Assembly (NCBI GenBank): GCA_937864935.1
Contig: CALMDN010000013.1
Coordinates: 1 to 9,381, forward strand
DNA: 9,381 nucleotides
DNA from: an uncultured Bacteroidales bacterium
GTDB taxonomy: Bacteria; Bacteroidota; Bacteroidia; Bacteroidales; Lentimicrobiaceae
Direction: 5' to 3'
Under the pieces are notes generated by a model. It was given only the letters and a program-made list of their open reading frames with translations. It was not told the origin of the DNA and made no database searches. The position numbers and the translations under genes are program-made. The stretch's first letter is position 1; each line of letters opens with the position of its first letter. Shown one piece after another: positions 5,476 through 9,381 of the stretch.

Positions 5476-6999
5476 ATGACTATGAAAAAGAAAGTAAGCA
5501 TCATCGGAGCAGGGATTGCCGGTCTGAGTGCCGGTAGTTACCTGCAGATGAACGGGTTTGAAACCGAAATTCACGAACTTCACAACCTGCCCGGGGGTTT
5601 GTGTACTTCCTGGCAGCGCAACGGCTTCAACATCGATGGGTGTATTCACTGGCTGGTTGGCTCGCGGGAAGGTAACAGCCTGTACAATGCCTGGAATGAG
5701 CTGATCGACATGAAGAAGCTTCAGATTCATGATCACGACATCTTCTATCAGTATGAGGATGAAACAGGGAAATGCATCCGGTTCTACAACAACATCGACC
5801 TGCTCGAGAAAGAGCTTCTGGAGAAAGCACCCGAAGATCGTGAGGTGATCGGTGATTATATACACGCTGCCCGGCGATTCTCGGTGATGAAACTCCCCCT
5901 GGGCAAACCCCGCGAACTCTTCACCCTGAAGGATATGGTTGAAACAGTGGTCAAACTGGGGCCATACCTTGGTTTGCTCAACAAATGGTCGAAGGTGAGC
6001 ATTGCAGACTTTGCAGGTCGCTGCCGGAATCCTTTGCTCCGTAAAACCATTGGGAACCTTTTTGTCCCTGAAATGGGCATTGTATTTCTGATGATTACCA
6101 CAGCTTGGATGCACAACAAAACTGCAGGCTATCCCATTGGAGGCTCCCTGGCTTTTTCAAGGCTGATTGAAGACCGGTATCTGGCCCTCGGCGGCAGTAT
6201 CCACTATCACAGCCGTATTGAAGAGATCATGACCCGAAGTGAAGGCGGTAAAAATCTGGCCTGCGGGCTCAGGGACAGCCAGGGGAAGGAGTTCCCGGCA
6301 GATTTTGTGGTATCGGCAGCAGACGGATATTCCACCTTGTTCCGCATGCTCAAAGGCCGTTTCGTGGATTCAAAAACAAATGCCTTCTACAACAATAACC
6401 TGCTTTTTCCCTCCTACCTGCAATTGTCGCTGGGCATAAACCGCAAAATCGAATCAGCGGCTTCCAGCCTGATCTTCCCTTTGACACAGCCGGTGAGCAT
6501 CGATCCGGCCAATACCCTCAGCGAGATCAGCATCAGGGTTCACAGCTTCGATCCTGATCTGGCCCCCGAAGGTAAGACACTTATCACTGCCCTTATCCCG
6601 ACCAGGGAGCACAAATACTGGGTGAATCTGAGAACCGATGAATTTGGCAAGTATAAGGAAGAAAAAGAGCGGATTATCCACGAACTTGTCAGTGGCATGG
6701 AAAAAAGGCTGGGTCCGCTGGCCGGATACCTCGACATGAAAGACCTCTCCACTCCGGCCACGGTAATCCGATATACCAACAACTGGAAAGGAAGTTTTGA
6801 AGGCTGGATCATGACACCTGAACTCGGCTTCAGGCAATTGCCTTTATCGCTTCCCGGACTGGACAATTTCTGGATGGCCGGGCAATGGGTTAGTCCGGGT
6901 GGCGGACTGCCTACAGCCCTGACATCCGGACGTGGGGTGGCAGAAATCATTTGTAAAAAAACAGGCAGGAAATTCAGAACCGAAAGCTTCAATTCCTGA
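5476..6999 (+). CDS. Phytoene-desaturase-like FAD-dependent oxidoreductase
   Basis: The 507-residue protein belongs to the NAD(P)/FAD-dependent oxidoreductase group that includes phytoene desaturase (CrtI), carotenoid isomerase and retinol saturase (COG1233-like). It has the N-terminal dinucleotide-binding motif IIGAGIAGLSAG (9-20), an acidic residue and PGG (Glu34, 39-41) for FAD, IGGSLAFSRLIEDRYLALGG (221-240), VVSAADGYSTL (278-288) and the C-terminal FAD motif NFWMAGQWVSPGGGLPTA (464-481). Length is normal. The substrate is unknown: no phytoene synthase or other carotenoid gene is nearby, so it should not be named CrtI. It probably shares a transcript with the DUF116 gene, 14 bases upstream. 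A second in-frame ATG at 5482 (MKKKVSIIGAG) is an equally good start. The 3' end overlaps the convergent protease gene by 11 bases. Confidence 0.85.
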   Translation: MTMKKKVSIIGAGIAGLSAGSYLQMNGFETEIHELHNLPGGLCTSWQRNGFNIDGCIHWLVGSREGNSLYNAWNELIDMKKLQIHDHDIFYQYEDETGKCIRFYNNIDLLEKELLEKAPEDREVIGDYIHAARRFSVMKLPLGKPRELFTLKDMVETVVKLGPYLGLLNKWSKVSIADFAGRCRNPLLRKTIGNLFVPEMGIVFLMITTAWMHNKTAGYPIGGSLAFSRLIEDRYLALGGSIHYHSRIEEIMTRSEGGKNLACGLRDSQGKEFPADFVVSAADGYSTLFRMLKGRFVDSKTNAFYNNNLLFPSYLQLSLGINRKIESAASSLIFPLTQPVSIDPANTLSEISIRVHSFDPDLAPEGKTLITALIPTREHKYWVNLRTDEFGKYKEEKERIIHELVSGMEKRLGPLAGYLDMKDLSTPATVIRYTNNWKGSFEGWIMTPELGFRQLPLSLPGLDNFWMAGQWVSPGGGLPTALTSGRGVAEIICKKTGRKFRTESFNS

Positions 7000-8917
7000 T
7001 AACCAGCAACTTATACGTTTCACTGAAGTCGGTCCCGGTAATTCTTACGAAATAATAGCCTGATTCCAGTCCCGACAGACTGAATTCACAGGATTTGCTG
7101 CCGGGGCATAAGTCCTCAGATTCGAATACCTTTTGTCCCAGTGAGTTGAAAACAATCATGCCCTGCACTTCCGAGGCTTTGTCGCCCAGCAACACCGTGA
7201 TCTGGTCAAAAGCAGGATTCGGGAAGATAACGGGAACCACGCGGATATAATTCTCACGCACCAGGCTATCGGAACCGGCCTGGTTCGAAACAACCAGTTT
7301 TACATTGAAGGTACCGGTTCTCTCATAATAAACCGCCCCCGGAGACTGAAGGTCAGAAGTCTGAGGGTCGCCGCCCTCGAATTCCCATCGCCAGGTAAGC
7401 GGGCCACCGGTTGACAGATCAGTAAATACAACAGGAGAGCCCAGGGGAATTACCGTGGTATCCGCAGCAAAGAGGGCATTTGCGAGGTTGAGGTTGAATG
7501 AGCCGTTCAGGGTATTGATACCGGTATTCAGGGGATCAAGCCAGGGCTTCAGCTGAACACTGTCGTGAACGCCGTTCGATGTCCATGAATAATACAATCT
7601 GCCATAGAAATCAGGGCCGGTAAGGTTGCTGCACCCCGATTCCCCGCCGGTCAGCTGGCCGATCAGCAATCCGTTGTTGTCGAACAATGGTGATCCGGAA
7701 GAGCCTCCCTCGGTAACTCCGTGTCCGTTCTCAGTTGCACTCCATACGACCTGATAGTGTGTTTCAGCCGTCTGTCCCCATTGATCCAGCGTGACCGGTT
7801 CGGTGTAGGTTGATATCTTTTTAACATCTCCGCCAGGATGGTGAATGCATACTCCTGATGGACTTACCGCGCCTGAACTGGTCCAGCCTGCATAATACGG
7901 CTGGTAGGCTGCAGGAACCGTTTCGTTGAGCCTGACAAGATAAAAATCGCTGCCGTTGTTGCCTGCCGGTGAACTGCTTGCCAGTTTGACTGCTCCGGTT
8001 AGTGACTTGTTGTCTGAAACAGCCTCATTGTCGCAACCCGGTGTTTCATAGTTGAAGTAGAAAATCCAGCGTGAAACATCATCGGGGCTTGAATAGGGCC
8101 CGGGAAAGGTACCTGCACAGTGGTCTGCGGTCAGAATCAGGGGCGCAAAGTCCGAAGCGGTGTTGTTGACCAGAGTTCCTGTGCACCAATAGGAGGATCC
8201 TGCCCGCTTGATCTGTATCCTGACTACACTCTTGATCTGATCACGCCAATCGTCACCCTCGCTGCAGGCGGCATTTACCTCACAACTCCCTGAAAAGGCT
8301 GCCGATCTGTAAGCATCGCCAGGAAACAACAGGGGCTTATAGGCATACAACACTTCATCGAGTACAAATGCCTGATAATCTGAATACTGGACCGGACAGG
8401 AATATTCAATCACCAGACCCTCCCCTTTTGTAATTTCAACGGCAAATTTCCCCGAAGCCTGGTTGTTCAGGCTGGTAAATGCCCCCAGAACCCGTGATTT
8501 ATCTTCGGGATAAACAAAGAGCTGCGCTCCTGCAGGCAGACTGAAATCCGAAAAATAAAGCCCGAGACCGTAAGCACCTGAACTCCTGACTACAAGAACC
8601 CAGGTTGAAAGGGATCCGTTACTTCCGATCAAAATGCCGGAATTTGCCGTTGTAAGATTCGTCGGAATACTGACTCCCATGCGCTCGGGCAGACCTGAAA
8701 GTCCGGCCTCCAGATCTTCCTTCTCCAGCGTCTCAACATCGGGAGGGGCCAGGTCAACAATCAGCCTTTCCTGCCGCAGCTGTCTTAAATCAGGCATAAC
8801 AGGACGGCCGCTGAAACTCAGCTGCCCGCATACCTGATTTGAAAATAAGAGTATCATTGTCAGTATTGTACTCAATACCAACGCATTATTCAGGGACCTT
8901 CTTATAACAAAAAACAT
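6989..8917 (-). CDS. Secreted lysyl-endopeptidase-like serine protease with PKD and T9SS domains
   Basis: The 642-residue product has a signal peptide (to about 31, VCG|Q), a propeptide-like region (32 to about 206), a trypsin-fold protease domain (about 207-465), a PKD domain (about 485-561) and a type A T9SS sorting domain (about 563-642, from VIFPNPAFDQI to KLLVIRN). The triad is His266 (LTADHC), Asp324 (NGSDFYLV) and Ser407 (EGGSSGSP). Cysteines 212, 218, 245, 267, 295 and 429 match the order of the three disulfides recalled for Achromobacter lysyl endopeptidase, including the 6- and 22-residue spacings. The DFYGR motif (Asp436) fits that enzyme's lysine-binding Asp. A Thr (423) stands where that enzyme has a His near the pocket. 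The protein should cross the outer membrane through T9SS and cut after lysine. It is transcribed alone, opposite to its left neighbour. Two more cysteines (604, 610) sit in the sorting domain. Confidence 0.92.
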   Translation of the reverse strand: MFFVIRRSLNNALVLSTILTMILLFSNQVCGQLSFSGRPVMPDLRQLRQERLIVDLAPPDVETLEKEDLEAGLSGLPERMGVSIPTNLTTANSGILIGSNGSLSTWVLVVRSSGAYGLGLYFSDFSLPAGAQLFVYPEDKSRVLGAFTSLNNQASGKFAVEITKGEGLVIEYSCPVQYSDYQAFVLDEVLYAYKPLLFPGDAYRSAAFSGSCEVNAACSEGDDWRDQIKSVVRIQIKRAGSSYWCTGTLVNNTASDFAPLILTADHCAGTFPGPYSSPDDVSRWIFYFNYETPGCDNEAVSDNKSLTGAVKLASSSPAGNNGSDFYLVRLNETVPAAYQPYYAGWTSSGAVSPSGVCIHHPGGDVKKISTYTEPVTLDQWGQTAETHYQVVWSATENGHGVTEGGSSGSPLFDNNGLLIGQLTGGESGCSNLTGPDFYGRLYYSWTSNGVHDSVQLKPWLDPLNTGINTLNGSFNLNLANALFAADTTVIPLGSPVVFTDLSTGGPLTWRWEFEGGDPQTSDLQSPGAVYYERTGTFNVKLVVSNQAGSDSLVRENYIRVVPVIFPNPAFDQITVLLGDKASEVQGMIVFNSLGQKVFESEDLCPGSKSCEFSLSGLESGYYFVRITGTDFSETYKLLVIRN

Positions 8918-9139
8918 GTGACTTTCTCGTAGTTAGTGAACCATCTCAATACAAAAACGAAGTTAAGATTAATCTGAATATCGTTTACTTGTAACCGGCA
9001 TTAATTCACCATTCATCCAACACTGAGTGTTTCTCCCGGCAGTTCACTTTTTGTGGCTGCTGACCGGGTAACTGACAAAACAGAACAGGGGTGATGCTGA
9101 TTGAACAAACTGAAAAAAAAAAAAAACGGCAAATACACA
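8918..9139. other. Intergenic region upstream of the protease
   Basis: These 222 bases precede the minus-strand protease start and hold no gene. No exact TAnnTTTG box was found on the minus strand, so the protease promoter is not identified. The stretch contains a perfect 13-base dyad AACACT-G-AGTGTT (9019-9031), a longer hairpin (9035-9068) and a run of 14 A (9113-9126). Confidence 0.6.
9035..9068 (-). other. Hairpin, possible leader or regulatory structure
   Basis: CCCGG (9035-9039) pairs with CCGGG (9064-9068). Inside, CAG pairs with CTG and CAC with GTG around a T5 loop, with small internal bulges, giving about 11 pairs. It lies about 120 bases upstream of the protease start, and no T-run follows on either strand, so it is not a typical terminator. 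A role in the protease leader or as an operator is a guess. Confidence 0.3.
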
Positions 9140-9175
9140 TTACAAATTAATATTTGGCTGATTAAAAAAAAAAAA
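9113..9175. repeat. Two long A homopolymers flanking an AT-rich spacer
   Basis: Fourteen A (9113-9126) and twelve A (9164-9175) are separated by 37 mostly AT bases, including a CAAAT/ATTTG dyad (9143-9156). On the minus strand these are T-runs just where the HAMP/PAS fragment loses its homology and ends. They could mark a deletion scar or act as transcription stops. Homopolymers of this length are also prone to sequencing or assembly error. Confidence 0.7.
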
Positions 9176-9381
9176 TTTTACCCTGCGTGTAAAAACTTCT
9201 GCCGCGTTGTTCCACTGTGTAATCCTGAAGTCCCAGTCAACTGAAAACAGTATTGATGGCATGGACGAGATTATATTGTTTATCAGTTTCAGGCTGATAT
9301 TCAGCTGTTCTGTCATTATATTGAAATTGACTGAAATTTCACCAATTTCATCATCAGCTTTAATATCAATCCGGTGGCTTA
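9140..9381 (-). pseudogene. Truncated sensor kinase fragment (HAMP end plus PAS start)
   Basis: On the minus strand the frame is open from the window edge (first full codon at 9379) to a TAA at 9140-9142, giving 79 residues. The first part, RIDIKADDEIGEISVNFNIM, has the DEIGel...FN.M signature that ends HAMP domains. The next part, IISSMPSILFSVDWDFRITQ then WNNAAEVFT, is the start of a PAS domain as found in many sensor kinases (sMPs.l..vD....It.WN.aAe). The PAS match stops after about 30 residues. The frame then runs through four Phe codons made by a T12 run and ends; PAS core strands, phospho-acceptor and ATPase domains are missing. I found no continuation in the other minus frames downstream. 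A broken kinase gene is the best reading; a homopolymer or assembly error is the main alternative. Its upstream part lies beyond the window. Confidence 0.65.

Noticed and set aside
5404..6114. A 236-codon minus-strand open frame opposite the FAD oxidoreductase gene
   Set aside because: It is antisense to a gene with clear FAD-binding motifs, and its translation shows no domain pattern; it is a shadow frame.
5476..6999. Naming the oxidoreductase CrtI (phytoene desaturase)
   Set aside because: The flavoprotein motifs are shared by many families and no other carotenoid gene is present in the window.
9113..9175. The T-runs on the minus strand as a standard intrinsic terminator of the kinase fragment
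   Set aside because: The only dyad nearby (CAAAT/ATTTG, 9143-9156) is AT-rich, five pairs long and about 16 bases from the T14 run.

Overview
The window looks like chromosomal DNA from a member of the Bacteroidota, possibly a Bacteroidales/Marinilabiliales-type organism; no closer placement can be supported. The evidence is a secreted protease with a C-terminal type IX secretion (T9SS) sorting domain, a LytS/LytTR two-component pair of the common Bacteroidota type, and three upstream regions that each carry an exact TAnnTTTG box, the -7 element of Bacteroidota promoters. There is no tRNA, rRNA, CRISPR array, transposase or phage gene.

Left to right: (1) the 3' end of a D-alanine--D-alanine ligase gene (to 268); (2) about 460 bases with no convincing gene; (3) a small exported 110-residue protein (731-1063) with its own promoter and a UUCG-loop terminator; (4) an apparent operon of sensor histidine kinase, LytTR response regulator and a lipoprotein made of three CBM20-like starch-binding-type modules (1257-4097), closed by a hairpin/T-run terminator; (5) a second pair, a DUF116-family cysteine-rich protein and a phytoene-desaturase-like FAD oxidoreductase (4244-6999); (6) on the minus strand and overlapping that pair tail to tail, a 642-residue secreted lysyl-endopeptidase-like serine protease with PKD and T9SS domains (8917-6989); (7) an A-tract-rich intergenic stretch; (8) at the right edge, on the minus strand, a fragment reading as the end of a HAMP domain and the start of a PAS domain, cut off by a stop after a poly-T run. 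It looks like the remains of a sensor kinase.

The kinase and regulator overlap by four bases and the lipoprotein starts 7 bases later, so they are probably co-expressed. A membrane kinase without a visible extracytoplasmic sensor domain next to a lipoprotein with only carbohydrate-binding-type modules raises the possibility that the lipoprotein is its sensing partner or its output. This is inference. The DUF116/FAD pair is probably co-transcribed and may form one redox activity on an unknown, perhaps isoprenoid or lipid, substrate.

For two genes (kinase and DUF116) the longest open frame runs back through the preceding gene's terminator. Terminator and promoter positions both favour the shorter starts given here.
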